DNA from: DATCKG01 sp036562385
Lineage (GTDB): Bacteria; Bacillota; Sulfobacillia; Symbiobacteriales; Symbiobacteriaceae
Direction of reading: 5' to 3'
Assembly (NCBI GenBank): GCA_036562385.1
Contig: DATCKG010000009.1
Span: 1 to 43,593, forward strand
Length of the DNA: 43,593 nucleotides
Part shown: piece after piece, positions 1 through 8,549 of the stretch
How positions within the stretch are numbered: position 1 is the first letter of the stretch
Layout: the number at the start of each line of letters is the position of its first letter
The notes under the pieces: generated by a model
Databases searched by the model: none
What the model was told of the DNA's origin: nothing
The model's input: the letters and a program-made list of their open reading frames with translations, nothing else
Program-made: the position numbers and the translations under genes

Positions 1-1
1 C

Positions 2-151
2 GGTCCGGAGACCATGGCGTTTCAGTACACCTACACCGTTCCGAAGCTGCCTCCCGGGGTGCATCGGGTGACGGTGGACCTCAGCGATCACCGGCATGTG
101 AATCTGGGACTGAAGAAGACCAAGGAGATCGAGGTCAGGGCTGAGCCCTAG
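2..151 (+). CDS. C-terminal end of an unknown protein (partial)
   Basis: An open frame enters from the left edge and ends at a TAG at 149-151. It gives 49 residues that include PPGVHRVTVDLSDHRHVNLG and end in EVRAEP. The alternating hydrophobic/polar pattern with a Pro-Pro-Gly turn resembles the last strands of an Ig-like or other beta-sandwich domain. This is only a pattern impression, since the start and most of the protein lie outside the window. The high GC third-base use fits its neighbours. I do not recognise the family. Confidence 0.5.
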   Translation, partial: GPETMAFQYTYTVPKLPPGVHRVTVDLSDHRHVNLGLKKTKEIEVRAEP

Positions 152-257
152 AAGGACCGCTGCCTCTTCGTATGCAGTTCCGCCTGCTGCCCTGACAGGA
201 CACTTCCCACCACTATCGAACTACAACATGTTTCAACGTAGGAACGGAGGCCGCACC

Positions 258-302
258 GTGGCCGATGATCTGCCGCGGACGGCCCTTGTCGCGGAATGGT
301 GA
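258..302 (+). CDS. Possible 14-residue leader ORF ahead of rnhB
   Basis: A GTG at 258 lies 7 bases after a GGAGG and opens a short frame, MADDLPRTALVAEW, that stops with TGA at 300-302. The stop sits on the GTGAGGTG sequence that forms the ribosome site of rnhB, so translation of the two could be coupled. It may equally be chance. No family is recognisable. Confidence 0.2.
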   Translation: MADDLPRTALVAEW

Positions 303-314
303 GGTGTCCTTCGG

Positions 315-941
315 ATGGCAGACCTGCGCATGGAGCGGGTGCTCTGGCGTCACGGCTGGTCGGTGGTGGGCGTGGATGAGGCGGGGCGGGGGCCCCTGGC
401 GGGACCGGTGGTGGCCGCGGCCTGCATCCTGCCGCCGGATGTGGAACTGCCCGGAGTAAACGACTCCAAGAAGATGACGGAGCACCAGCGGGAGATGGCC
501 TATGAAGTGATTCTGCGGACGGCGGTGGGGTGGGGCATCGGCGTCGTGGACAATCGCCGGATTGATGAGATCAATATCCGCAACGCCACCTTTGAGGCCA
601 TGGCCAGGGCGGTGAAAGCCGCCCTGCAGCGGGCCGGCGACCGGGTTTCGCGGCCGTGGGTGCTGGTGGACGGCAACGCCCTGATCCCCTTCTGGGAGGG
701 GGCCCAGCGCTGCGTGGTGGGCGGGGACCGGAAAGCGCTCTCCATCGCGGCGGCATCGATCCTGGCCAAGGTGACCCGGGACCGGATCATGGTGGCCTAC
801 GACAAGTGCTATCCCCAGTACGGCTTTGCCCGCCACAAGGGATACGGGTGCCGGGAGCACCTGGCGGCGCTGGATACCTACGGCCCCTGCCCGATTCACC
901 GGATGACGTTTATCAACCATCGCCAGCTGCGGTTCTTTTGA
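315..941 (+). CDS. rnhB: Ribonuclease HII
   Basis: This 208-residue enzyme hydrolyses the RNA strand of RNA/DNA hybrids and nicks at ribonucleotides misincorporated in DNA. The N-terminal motif GVDEAGRGPLAGPV supplies the metal-binding Asp21 and Glu22. The later VDGN segment and the block KALSIAAASILAKVTRDR supply the other acidic ligands. The protein ends with the usual HRMTF...LRFF tail, so it looks complete; its length is normal for a compact RNase HII. The ATG at 315 follows GTGAGGTG at a suitable distance. A methyltransferase gene starts 14 bases downstream, which suggests one transcript. Confidence 0.95.
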   Translation: MADLRMERVLWRHGWSVVGVDEAGRGPLAGPVVAAACILPPDVELPGVNDSKKMTEHQREMAYEVILRTAVGWGIGVVDNRRIDEINIRNATFEAMARAVKAALQRAGDRVSRPWVLVDGNALIPFWEGAQRCVVGGDRKALSIAAASILAKVTRDRIMVAYDKCYPQYGFARHKGYGCREHLAALDTYGPCPIHRMTFINHRQLRFF

Positions 942-955
942 CGGAGGGGCGGCGG

Positions 956-1612
956 ATGTTCCTGAACACCAACCGCTGGAACCGGATGCGGTATACCCTC
1001 TGGGCGCCCTTGTACGACCGCCTGGCAGGCGTCCTGCAGTCCCGGCGGCGCCGCTCGGTCCAGCTTCTGCATCTTCAGCCCGGCGAATCGGTGCTGATCG
1101 TCGGGGCCGGTACGGGGCTGGATCTGCCCCTGCTGCCCCGGGGCGTCTCCGTGACGGCGGTGGACATCACCCCGGCGATGGTGAAGCGGCTCCGCCGCCG
1201 GGCCGGCGCCCTGGGGATCCCGGTGGACGCCCGGGTGATGGACGGACAGTCCCTGGCCTTTCCGGACGGCGCCTTTGACGCGGTGATTCTCCACCTGATC
1301 CTGGCGGTGATTCCTGATCCCTACGCCTGCATCCGCGAGGCGGAGCGGGTGCTGCGCCCCGGCGGGCGGTTGGTGATCCTGGACAAGTTCCTGCCGGATG
1401 ACCGGTCTCCGTCTTTGGCCCGGCGGGTTCTCAACGGGATCACCCGCATCCTGGCCACCGACATCAACCGGCAGGTGGGCCCGATCCTGGCTGCCACCCG
1501 ACTGCGCGTGGAACACCAGGAGCCCGCCGGATTCGGCGGGCTCTTTCAGCTCCTCCTGTGCCGGAAGGCGGTGCCGGACGAGCCGGGGGACGGCGCTACT
1601 GCCCGGTGGTAA
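956..1612 (+). CDS. Class I SAM-dependent methyltransferase
   Basis: A 218-residue protein with a Rossmann methyltransferase core. Motif I is VLIVGAGTGLDLPLLP, the acidic end of strand 2 is TAVDITPAM, motif II/III is DGAFDAVILHLILAVIPDP, and the post-core helix/strand reads EAERVLRPGGRLVILDKFLP. The arrangement resembles UbiE/phospholipid-type methyltransferases, but the substrate cannot be told. The frame is open far upstream inside rnhB. I chose the ATG at 956 because ACGGAGGGG precedes it and the N-terminus (NRWNRMRYTLWAPLYDRL) matches the typical entry helix of this family. The end overlaps the convergent coiled-coil gene by 17 bases. Confidence 0.85.
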   Translation: MFLNTNRWNRMRYTLWAPLYDRLAGVLQSRRRRSVQLLHLQPGESVLIVGAGTGLDLPLLPRGVSVTAVDITPAMVKRLRRRAGALGIPVDARVMDGQSLAFPDGAFDAVILHLILAVIPDPYACIREAERVLRPGGRLVILDKFLPDDRSPSLARRVLNGITRILATDINRQVGPILAATRLRVEHQEPAGFGGLFQLLLCRKAVPDEPGDGATARW

Positions 1613-2540
1613 GGAACCGCTTCCGTTCCTCCCGGATCTGCTGCAGGGCGGATTCGGCCTGGGCCAGCCGCTGCTTCAGGGCAGACATCACCGACGCCAC
1701 CTGGTGCCGGGCTTGGCGGGCGCTGTCCATGGAATGGTTGATCCGGCGCTGCACCATCCAGTCCGTGATCAGACCGTCGAAGAAGTAGTCGGCAAAGCGG
1801 AGGAACCCGTCAACCGATACGTTCCCCACCGCCGGGGTCATTCCGGCCACATCCTGCAGTTCCCGGCTTAGCCGGTTGAGTGCGTGTTGCGCATCGGCGG
1901 CCGCCCGCTCCGCGTCATCCATCTCGGAGTGCTTCATGGCGGTGGCGATCAGGCCGCCACCCAGCAGGTCCCAGGTGCCCAAGGCCCGGGCCGAATCCAG
2001 GCAGCCCTCTACCTTGGCCAGCGCGGCATCGGCATGCATGGCGGCCTGCAGGGCCTCCCGAATCTGCTGGATCTGCCACTGAATCTGGCGTTCCTGTTCG
2101 TCCAACTGAAAAAGCCGTTCGGCGGCGGCTCCGCCGGCCGCGGTGATGGCGGCCTCTTTCTCCGCCAGCAGGCGCTGGTACTCCTCCCGGGCGCCCCGCA
2201 GGGCGTTGGCTTCCTGCCGGAGAGGCGCCAGGTCCGCGGTCACATCCTTTAGCCGCTGCTCCGCTTCCCTCAGCCGCAGGGCGGCAGAGAGGAGCTCCTG
2301 CTGTTCCGCCTGCACGCGGCTTTCCTTCTTGCCCGTGAGGGTAAAAAACAGGTTAGTGAGGCTCAGCCTCTCCAGCCTGGCCACGTCCTGCTGCTTCCGG
2401 GCCAGCCGGGCCTGCAGGTTTTTCACCTGCCGCTCCAGTTCCGCCTGCTCGGACTCCAGGCTCTGGATCCGCTGCTCCAGCCTGGTCAGCCGGTCGACGC
2501 GATTTTTGGCTTCCATCAGGCGCTGGTTCAGGTGGCTCAT
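1596..2540 (-). CDS. Coiled-coil protein of unknown function
   Basis: A 314-residue protein. Residues from about 5 to 170 are rich in Glu, Gln, Arg and Leu in heptad spacing (for example RLEQRIQSLESEQAELERQV), so a long coiled coil is likely. The C-terminal part is a mixed helical region containing GTWDLLGGGLIATAMKHSEMDDAE and NVSVDGFLRFADYFFDGLITDW. No signal peptide or membrane segment is visible. The ATG at 2540 was chosen over longer frames because AAAGGGAGG lies just upstream. It resembles annotated hypothetical coiled-coil proteins of Firmicutes, and I cannot name a function. Confidence 0.75.
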   Translation of the reverse strand: MSHLNQRLMEAKNRVDRLTRLEQRIQSLESEQAELERQVKNLQARLARKQQDVARLERLSLTNLFFTLTGKKESRVQAEQQELLSAALRLREAEQRLKDVTADLAPLRQEANALRGAREEYQRLLAEKEAAITAAGGAAAERLFQLDEQERQIQWQIQQIREALQAAMHADAALAKVEGCLDSARALGTWDLLGGGLIATAMKHSEMDDAERAAADAQHALNRLSRELQDVAGMTPAVGNVSVDGFLRFADYFFDGLITDWMVQRRINHSMDSARQARHQVASVMSALKQRLAQAESALQQIREERKRFLTTGQ

Positions 2541-2639
2541 CACGGCAACCGCCTCCCTTTGCTTCTTAGATGCTGCACAGCGGCCGGTTGGTTTGGTGTT
2601 CGGGGCGGTTCCGCTCTTGCCCTGCCGGCATCGCGGCAC

Positions 2640-2679
2640 AAAGCCCCCGGTACCCACAACAGGGTATACCGGGGGCTTT
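2640..2679 (-). terminator. Terminator hairpin after prfC
   Basis: Inverted repeat AAAGCCCCCGGTACCC / GGGTATACCGGGGGCTTT with a short ACAACA loop between the end of prfC and the coiled-coil gene. The stem is strong but the T-tract is short, so it may work with Rho or in either direction. Confidence 0.6.
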
Positions 2680-2724
2680 GTGTGTGGCCGTGTACCCACT
2701 ATCTGTACAGCGGGATCGGGATGG

Positions 2725-4335
2725 TTATTCAACAGGCGCCGTTTCCCGGAACGTGAGGCCGGAAAACTCGCCGGCCCGCTCGGACGTGTAGTACCGGAGC
2801 GTCCATTCGTTCCGGAACAGGACCACCGGCCGCCCGTGCCGGTCGGTGACCGGAAGGGTGTCTGACCCCTGGAAGCGGCGGGGGTCGTATCCGTCGCCCT
2901 CGACCCACCGGGCCAGCTCGTAAGGCAGGCGGGTCAGTTCCACGTCGACGCCGTACTCGTGCTTCATCCGGAACTTGAACACGTCAAACTGCAGCTCGCC
3001 CACGGCGCCCAGGATCGGATCCGGACTGCCGTAGACCGGCGTGAAGACCTGGATGGCGCCCTCCTCCGTCAGTTCCTTGAGCCCCTTCTGGAAGTGCTTG
3101 GACTTGAGGGCATCCCGGAAAGTGACCCGGGCAAAGTGCTCCGGCGAGAAGCTGGGAATGCCTTCGAAGCGGACGGGTTCTCCCTGGCAGATGGTGTCGC
3201 CGATCCGGAAGATACCGGGATCGAAAACGCCGATGATGTCGCCAGCGTAGGCTTCCTCAACGATGGCCCGGTCCTGGGCCATGAACTGCTGGGGCTGGGA
3301 GAGGCGGATCTCCTTGCCCAGGCGCACGTGCCTGACCGACATGCCCCGCTGAAAGCGGCCGGAGCAGATGCGGATGAACGCGACCCGGTCCCGGTGAGCG
3401 GGGTTCATGTTGGCCTGGATCTTGAATACGAAGCCGGTAAAGCGATTGGAGGTGGGTTCCACCGGCCCCCGGTCCGTCATCCGGGGCGCCGGCTCGGGCG
3501 CCAGGCGCAGGAAGTACTCCAGGAAGGGCTGGACGCCGAAGTTGGTGAGGGCGCTGCCCCAGAAGACAGGGCTCAGTTCGCCCCGGCGGAAGCGCTCGTA
3601 ATCCCACGGATCGCCTGCCCCATCCAGCAGCTCAATCTCCTCCATGAGCTGCTGGTGCAGGTCCGGACCGATCACCTCGGCCAGGCGGGGATCGTCGGTA
3701 CCGGTCACCTGCATGGCCGCCCGCCGCTGGCCGTGCTCGCTGCCTTCGAAGAGCAACACCTGCCCCTGCTGCCGGTCGTAGACCCCCTTGAACGTGGAGC
3801 CCATGCCGATGGGCCAGTTGATGGGGCAGGTCCGGATGCCCAGCACTTCCTCGATCTCTTCCAGCAGGGCGAAGGGATCCTTTCCCTGGCGGTCCAGCTT
3901 GTTGATGAAGGTGAAGATGGGAATGCCCCGCATCCGGCAGACGTGAAACAGCTTGATGGTCTGGGCCTCCACGCCCTTGGCCACGTCGATCAGCATGACC
4001 GCTGCGTCTGCCGCGGTCAGGGTCCGGTAGGTGTCCTCACTGAAATCCTGGTGACCCGGCGTGTCCAGGATGTTGATGGCGTAGCCGTTGTACTGAAACT
4101 GCAGCACGCTGGAGGTGACGGAGATACCCCGCTGCTTCTCGATCTCCATCCAGTCGCTGGTGGCGTACCGGGCCGCCCGCCGGGCCTTGACCGAGCCGGC
4201 CAGGTGGATGGCGCCGCCATAAAGCAGGAGTTTTTCGGTCAGCGTGGTCTTCCCCGCGTCGGGGTGGGATATAATGGCAAAGGTCCGCCGCCGGCGGACT
4301 TCCTGGGCCAGATCCAAGGTGGCAGCCTCGCTCAT
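2725..4335 (-). CDS. prfC: Peptide chain release factor 3 (RF3)
   Basis: A 536-residue translational GTPase that removes RF1/RF2 from the ribosome after termination. The GTPase motifs are present in order: P-loop SHPDAGKTTLTEK, switch region RGISVTSSV, DTPGHQDFSEDTYR and NKLDRQGKDP. The C-terminal part carries RF3-specific blocks such as FWGSALTNFGVQPFLEYFL, FKIQANMNPAHRDRVAFIR and GAVGELQFDVFKFRMKHEYGV. Length is typical. I use the ATG at 4335. A GTG at 4359 would add eight residues but lacks a better ribosome site. A sigma-A-like promoter lies at 4418-4446. Confidence 0.95.
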   Translation of the reverse strand: MSEAATLDLAQEVRRRRTFAIISHPDAGKTTLTEKLLLYGGAIHLAGSVKARRAARYATSDWMEIEKQRGISVTSSVLQFQYNGYAINILDTPGHQDFSEDTYRTLTAADAAVMLIDVAKGVEAQTIKLFHVCRMRGIPIFTFINKLDRQGKDPFALLEEIEEVLGIRTCPINWPIGMGSTFKGVYDRQQGQVLLFEGSEHGQRRAAMQVTGTDDPRLAEVIGPDLHQQLMEEIELLDGAGDPWDYERFRRGELSPVFWGSALTNFGVQPFLEYFLRLAPEPAPRMTDRGPVEPTSNRFTGFVFKIQANMNPAHRDRVAFIRICSGRFQRGMSVRHVRLGKEIRLSQPQQFMAQDRAIVEEAYAGDIIGVFDPGIFRIGDTICQGEPVRFEGIPSFSPEHFARVTFRDALKSKHFQKGLKELTEEGAIQVFTPVYGSPDPILGAVGELQFDVFKFRMKHEYGVDVELTRLPYELARWVEGDGYDPRRFQGSDTLPVTDRHGRPVVLFRNEWTLRYYTSERAGEFSGLTFRETAPVE

Positions 4336-4417
4336 GCTAGGTGGTTCCGCCCTTTCCACAAGGAAATGCCGTGCGCACCCGGTGCCGCACGGCGGTGGGA
4401 CTCAATGCAACTCGTAT

Positions 4418-4446
4418 ATTGTACGGTCACGCCTAAGGAGCGTCAA
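4418..4446 (-). promoter_or_regulatory. Sigma-A-type promoter of prfC
   Basis: On the minus strand, TTGACG (4441-4446) and TACAAT (4418-4423) are separated by 17 bases and lie about 80 bases upstream of the prfC start. Confidence 0.7.
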
Positions 4447-4551
4447 GGTTCGCAGCCCCCTACGAACGCTCCGGTCGCAGCTCACCGTTGTGGAGAAACC
4501 GCCGTGCGGCCAGTTTTCGCCTGACCGACTTGGCGTATGAGGTGATCTGAT

Positions 4552-5190
4552 GTGGGCTTTTCCTCCCAAGGGTCCGGCCTGCACATCGTCATCGGGACCG
4601 GTCCCGCCGGATGCGCCACCGCCCGGGCGCTGGTAGCTCAGGGCCTTTCCGTTCGTATGGTGAGCCGCAGCGGAAAGCGCCATGCTCTGGTCCCTGCCTC
4701 CGTGCCGGTGGTGGCAGCGGACGCGGCGGATCCCGCTTCGCTGCGGCAGGCGGCCCAAGGGGCGTCGGTTCTGTATCAGTGCGTCAACGTACCCTACCAG
4801 CACTGGGCGGCATGCCTGCCGTCCATTCAGCGCGGCATAATCCGGGCGGCCCAGGACCTGTTGCGAGCGCTGCTGGCCGATATGGTGATGGAGGCTCACG
4901 GCAGCGGTCGGATCCAGGCGCCATCGGCCGGGCCTCTGACTTCTACGGTCCCGGTGTCACCGATGCGGCCTTAGGCCCCATGGTGTGGGATACGCTGCTC
5001 ACCGGCAGGCCCGCTGTGGTGCTGGGCAACCCGGACCTACCGCCAACTGCTGGAGTTGGCCTGCCGGCAGGAAGGGCTGACGCTCCGGCTTCGACCCGTG
5101 GGTCGGTGGCTGTTGCGGCTCGGTAGCCTCTTCATGCCGGTGGCCCGGGAGACCCTGGAACTGATGTACCAGTGGGAGCCCTACTTGTGC
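4552..5190 (+). pseudogene. Decayed NAD-dependent epimerase/dehydratase
   Basis: Pieces of an extended SDR protein are spread over three frames. From the GTG at 4552: LHIVIGTGPAGCATARALVAQG (a Rossmann start) and VLYQCVNVPYQHWAACLPSIQ. In a second frame: IGRASDFYGPGVTDAALGPMVWDTLLTGRPAVVLGNPDLP. In a third frame from about 5034: YRQLLELACRQEG...LFMPVARETLELMYQWEPYL. The middle, where the Tyr-x3-Lys catalytic segment belongs, is missing. So there are at least two frameshifts and an internal deletion. A GAGGTGATC ribosome site is still present. The exact right end is uncertain and may touch the convergent membrane-protein gene. Confidence 0.8.
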
Positions 5191-5217
5191 AGTAGGTCCG
5201 CTGAAAATCTTGACAGG

Positions 5218-5877
5218 TCAGCGGTGGCATGAGTCACCCCTTATCCAGGTGGACCGCAGGTACCTTGCCAGGGCTGCAGCCATGGGCACGAAGACCACAC
5301 ACCACAGGAGCATGGCCAGCCGTCCGAAGAACTCGCCGGAACCGCCCGGTGAGATGTCTCCTCCAATGCCGAAGGCGGGCACCACGACGGTGGGGATGGC
5401 CAGCACGCCGTGTAGGGTCAGCAGTCGCCTTACCGTGAGGGTTTCCGGTCCCTTTCCCAATGTTGGAACCAGCGCCCAGGTGGCCAGCGACAAGAAGGTG
5501 TAACCGAGCAGGTCCAGTGCGAAGGTGGGGGAACCTGAAGTGAGGCGGATCAGCCGCAGGGCATCCGCTGTGAAGGGCGGGGTGTTCAGCCGCACGACGG
5601 TAAGCTGCAGGTAGTGGACCGGCGCGACCAAGGTGGCGTAGATGATGGCGAAGCTAAGCGATATCTGGCTCCACACCTGCCGTTCAGGCGGCGTCAAGTG
5701 GTGAAGGGCGCTCATCAGCACCACTACGGTAGGGCCCAATAGGAAAATGGGAACCAGAGAGGGCATCTCGACCGGTCTCCAGATGCCCACGACGAGAAAC
5801 ACCCCGTAAAGGAAAACAAGAATCGCAGCGCCGGCTGCTGCCCAGTACGCCACCCGTGCGGCCTGCCGCATAACCAC
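5218..5877 (-). CDS. Integral membrane protein, unknown family
   Basis: A 219-residue protein with about six hydrophobic segments, starting with AYWAAAGAAILVFLYGVFLV and including LVPIFLLGPTVVVLMSAL and TLHGVLAIPTVVVPAFGIGG. Hydrophilic stretches are short and there is no obvious catalytic motif. The GTG at 5877 is preferred because GAAGGGGGG lies 7 bases upstream; an ATG two codons later is too far from it. It has its own promoter-like sequence (5915-5944) and lies beyond the terminator of the DUF4173 operon, so it is probably a single-gene unit. Function not recognised. Confidence 0.75.
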   Translation of the reverse strand: MVMRQAARVAYWAAAGAAILVFLYGVFLVVGIWRPVEMPSLVPIFLLGPTVVVLMSALHHLTPPERQVWSQISLSFAIIYATLVAPVHYLQLTVVRLNTPPFTADALRLIRLTSGSPTFALDLLGYTFLSLATWALVPTLGKGPETLTVRRLLTLHGVLAIPTVVVPAFGIGGDISPGGSGEFFGRLAMLLWCVVFVPMAAALARYLRSTWIRGDSCHR

Positions 5878-5914
5878 GGCTGAACCCCCTTCGAAATCGG
5901 TGGGAATTAAGGTG

Positions 5915-5944
5915 ATCCTACAACATGATGAAGCGCGGCTTCAA
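5915..5944 (-). promoter_or_regulatory. Possible promoter of the membrane protein gene
   Basis: Minus strand TTGAAG (5939-5944) and TAGGAT (5915-5920) with an 18-base spacer, about 40 bases ahead of the GTG start. Confidence 0.4.
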
Positions 5945-5985
5945 GGAACAATAAGGCGCATACCGTGGGCCATCCAAAAGAAAGT

Positions 5986-6022
5986 GGAACGCCGTGCGCG
6001 GTCACCCGCAGCACGGCGTTCC
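5986..6022 (-). terminator. Terminator of the ArsR/DUF4173 operon
   Basis: Perfect 12-base stem GGAACGCCGTGC / GCACGGCGTTCC directly after the DUF4173 stop. On the minus strand it is followed by a T-rich run (ACTTTCTTTT). Confidence 0.85.
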
Positions 6023-6025
6023 TTG

Positions 6026-7588
6026 TCACGACTCCTTCAGCGATTGCAGGGCGTTCAGCGCCCGGGCGCGGCCCCAGTTCCAGGAGCGCCAGTCCTTCCG
6101 CTGCAGTCGCTCCGACCAGAATTGAAGTTCCGCAGCCACGACCTCCTGCTCCGCCGGCGGTAGAGCAGGGAGGGCCTCCACCAGGGCGGGGATCGCATCA
6201 GGACCCAGGGAGGCGGCGTAGGCACCGTCGAAGCGGCCGGTAGTCTGCAGGAGGGCCACATTCTTCCGGACGATCAGGTCGCTGGGGTTCAGCCCATGGA
6301 GCGCGGCCAGGACGAACAGTCCGCTGGCCAGCGCCCCTACGGCAAACCGCTCATGCCGGCCCCGCAGGACGGTGAACAGGAACCAGGCAAAGACGAACGC
6401 CAGCCAGGCCATAAAAGCGGTGGTGAACAGGCGCAGTTCGGTCAGCCCGTACTCCTGCTGGTACAGGAGCATGCGCTGCACCGCCGAGGCCATGATCACG
6501 TAGAGCAGGGCGATCAGGGAACCGCCGAGCCACCGGAAAAGCCGCTGTACCTCCTTCCGATCGGGAGGGATCAGCCAGTGAAGCACCAGGAGGACTGGCA
6601 GCACGAGAGCGGCCACTGAAACCAGTTCAAAGAAGCCCCGCCGCGCGTACTCGGCATAGGTAAGATGGACGGTCTGCTGGACCAGGGCGGCGCCGCCGAA
6701 CAGATAGCGGATCTGGACCAGCACGAAGGAGAGGAAGAGGAGGTTGAGCAGGCCCAGAACCAAGCCTGTCTCGATGGCGCCCAGAGCAAATGTAGGCGGC
6801 CGGTCGACCTGAGGAAGTTCCCCGGGCTTCTGCAGCAGGGCGGTGCGGAGAAATCCGGCCGCCAGGAACCCGAAGAAACCCAGCCCGAAGACGTGGTCGG
6901 CCAGACGGGGTAGGTTCAGGGTGAAGAGATTCTGAATCATCCGCTCGAAGACGGCGTCGGCCGCCACAAAAAGCGAGCCGAAGAGAAACAGCAGAGGCAG
7001 GGCGATGATCAGGCCCCGAAGGATGGCGGCCATCCGCTCAGACCAGCGGCTCCGGGGAAGCTCCTGCCAGCGGATGTCGTGAAACAGCAGGGCGAAGGGG
7101 CCGATGAGATGGTTCACGCTGGAGAGCAGCAGCCCGGCCAGGTAGCTGATGACACCGGAACGGCTGAGGGAGCCGCCCCGCGCGGTCACGGCGGCAAGTC
7201 CCAGGCAGAATGCGATGGCCAGGAGGTCCAGGCCCTGCAGCAAGGAGGAACTGCGCCACATGAGACCGCCGGCGAAGAAGACCGCGGCAGCCATCAGCCA
7301 GCGGCCCTCACCGGTAAGGGGCAGACCGCCCCAGCGCCCCAGGGCGAAAGCCGTGGTCACCAGGGTCAGCACCCAGAGGAAGCCGTTCAGACCAAACCCG
7401 CCGCTCCAGAAGATCAGTTGGTCGCCGAGCCAGCCGATCCCCAGGGAAGCCGCAGCCGCCACCAGGGCCACCCGGGCAGTGGAGCCCGAAGGGCTGGTGG
7501 GATCGGAAGGCTCCCTTCCCGTCGTGTCCGGCAACTCCTCTGCGGGCCTTACCGGTTCCGGTGTGGCGGGGACGGAGTCCATGGTCAT
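6026..7588 (-). CDS. DUF4173-type polytopic membrane protein
   Basis: A 520-residue protein. A proline- and acid-rich, probably cytosolic N-terminal stretch of about 38 residues precedes ten or more hydrophobic segments. A hydrophilic C-terminal tail of about 75 residues follows (from about residue 445, ending LNALQSLKES). The segment EYGLTELRLFTTAFMAWLA resembles the conserved part of the DUF4153/DUF4173 group of uncharacterised membrane proteins. The ATG at 7588 follows AAGGAGGCGATCCGG. The gene starts 24 bases after the ArsR-type regulator, so they form one operon and the regulator probably controls it. Molecular role unknown. Confidence 0.8.
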   Translation of the reverse strand: MTMDSVPATPEPVRPAEELPDTTGREPSDPTSPSGSTARVALVAAAASLGIGWLGDQLIFWSGGFGLNGFLWVLTLVTTAFALGRWGGLPLTGEGRWLMAAAVFFAGGLMWRSSSLLQGLDLLAIAFCLGLAAVTARGGSLSRSGVISYLAGLLLSSVNHLIGPFALLFHDIRWQELPRSRWSERMAAILRGLIIALPLLFLFGSLFVAADAVFERMIQNLFTLNLPRLADHVFGLGFFGFLAAGFLRTALLQKPGELPQVDRPPTFALGAIETGLVLGLLNLLFLSFVLVQIRYLFGGAALVQQTVHLTYAEYARRGFFELVSVAALVLPVLLVLHWLIPPDRKEVQRLFRWLGGSLIALLYVIMASAVQRMLLYQQEYGLTELRLFTTAFMAWLAFVFAWFLFTVLRGRHERFAVGALASGLFVLAALHGLNPSDLIVRKNVALLQTTGRFDGAYAASLGPDAIPALVEALPALPPAEQEVVAAELQFWSERLQRKDWRSWNWGRARALNALQSLKES

Positions 7589-7612
7589 CCGGATCGCCTC
7601 CTTATCTGATGG

Positions 7613-8509
7613 TCACTCCCGTCCCAGGTAGCGCTTCACCTGGGCCGCCAGTTGGTCGATGCGGTCAGGCGCCAGCTCGTAGAAGATGTACTTTCCCTCC
7701 TGCTTGGCCCGACCCACCAGACCCGCCTCTACCAGTAGCCGCAGGTGGCGGGAGACGGTCGACTCGCTCACGCCCAGCCGCCGTGCCATCTCCTGGGCCG
7801 GCAGCTCTTCCCGGGCAATCAGCCGGAGGATTTTGAAGCGGGTGGGGTCAGCCAGGGCCGAGAAGGCAAGCAGCAAACTTTCAGGTGCCTCCAGCATCTC
7901 GGTTTCGGTCGCGTTGAGCGGATCGTAGAAGAAGATCTGCGTTCGGTTCAGGCGGTAGAACATCAGCCGCCGCGGAATGAAGGCCGACGGGACGAACAGA
8001 ATCCGGTTGAGGTCGTTCAGCGGCACCCGCATGCCCTTGCCCCAGTGCAGGATCAGGGCATCGCCGTCCCCGGCCACGCTGACCCGGTCGGAAAAACGGG
8101 TGATGAACGCCACCGGATCCATCTGCTGGAGCCGGTTCAGTTCCGTCTGGATCGACTGAGTCAGCAGTCCCGCCTTGGCGCCGATCTCCGGGGAGATGGC
8201 GTCCCAATATGCCAGCAGGGCCGAACCCAGCTCAGGGTCCTGCTCCTGCAGCACCCGCAGGGCTTCGAAGGTTGGCAGCGTGGTGGACTCTTCCAGATCC
8301 ATCGCCACGGCGAACAGGTCGGTACTCTCCGCCAGGGTGAGGAGCCGGTCCAGAAGCCCATCCGGGAGCCGTTCCAGAACCCGCTGCTGCCACGGTGCCT
8401 GAGTGCCGAACCGCTCCGGATTTTCGAGGACCAGGAGGGAAAGTGCCATGTCCAGGAGCGGAGAATAACGAAAGGAGATCATCTGCCGCAGTCGGGCATG
8501 GTCGATCAT
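7613..8509 (-). CDS. ArsR-type winged-helix regulator with long N-terminal domain
   Basis: A 298-residue regulator. The last about 90 residues are a typical ArsR winged helix: LAFSALADPTRFKILRLIAREELPAQ, then the recognition helix SESTVSRHLRLLVEAGLV and the wing KQEGKYIFYEL. There is no metal-binding Cys pair. The N-terminal about 200 residues, starting HARLRQMISFRYSPLLDMALSL, resemble the sensor-like domain (DUF5937-like) seen ahead of some ArsR helices; the ligand is unknown. The ATG at 8509 was preferred over longer frames because a near-perfect promoter lies between 8550 and 8578, downstream of the longer start. Likely autoregulated through the palindrome at 8530-8545. Confidence 0.85.
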   Translation of the reverse strand: MIDHARLRQMISFRYSPLLDMALSLLVLENPERFGTQAPWQQRVLERLPDGLLDRLLTLAESTDLFAVAMDLEESTTLPTFEALRVLQEQDPELGSALLAYWDAISPEIGAKAGLLTQSIQTELNRLQQMDPVAFITRFSDRVSVAGDGDALILHWGKGMRVPLNDLNRILFVPSAFIPRRLMFYRLNRTQIFFYDPLNATETEMLEAPESLLLAFSALADPTRFKILRLIAREELPAQEMARRLGVSESTVSRHLRLLVEAGLVGRAKQEGKYIFYELAPDRIDQLAAQVKRYLGRE

Positions 8510-8529
8510 GGCCGGATCCGCCCTTTCAC

Positions 8530-8545
8530 TTGCACGTTCATGCAA
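8530..8545. promoter_or_regulatory. Candidate ArsR operator
   Basis: Imperfect palindrome TTGCACGTTCATGCAA, with outer arms TTGCA/TGCAA exact, placed between the -10 box and the start of the ArsR-type gene. A second perfect 10-base palindrome, ATGCTAGCAT, covers the -10 box at 8550-8559. Confidence 0.4.
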
Positions 8546-8549
8546 CTCA

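Noticed and set aside
213..920. Long minus-strand open frame over rnhB (235 residues)
   Set aside because: It mirrors the strongly supported rnhB frame and has Pro/Arg/His-rich, family-free sequence, as expected from GC-rich antisense.
2959..4524. 521-residue plus-strand frame over prfC
   Set aside because: Antisense of prfC, with composition typical of a shadow frame.
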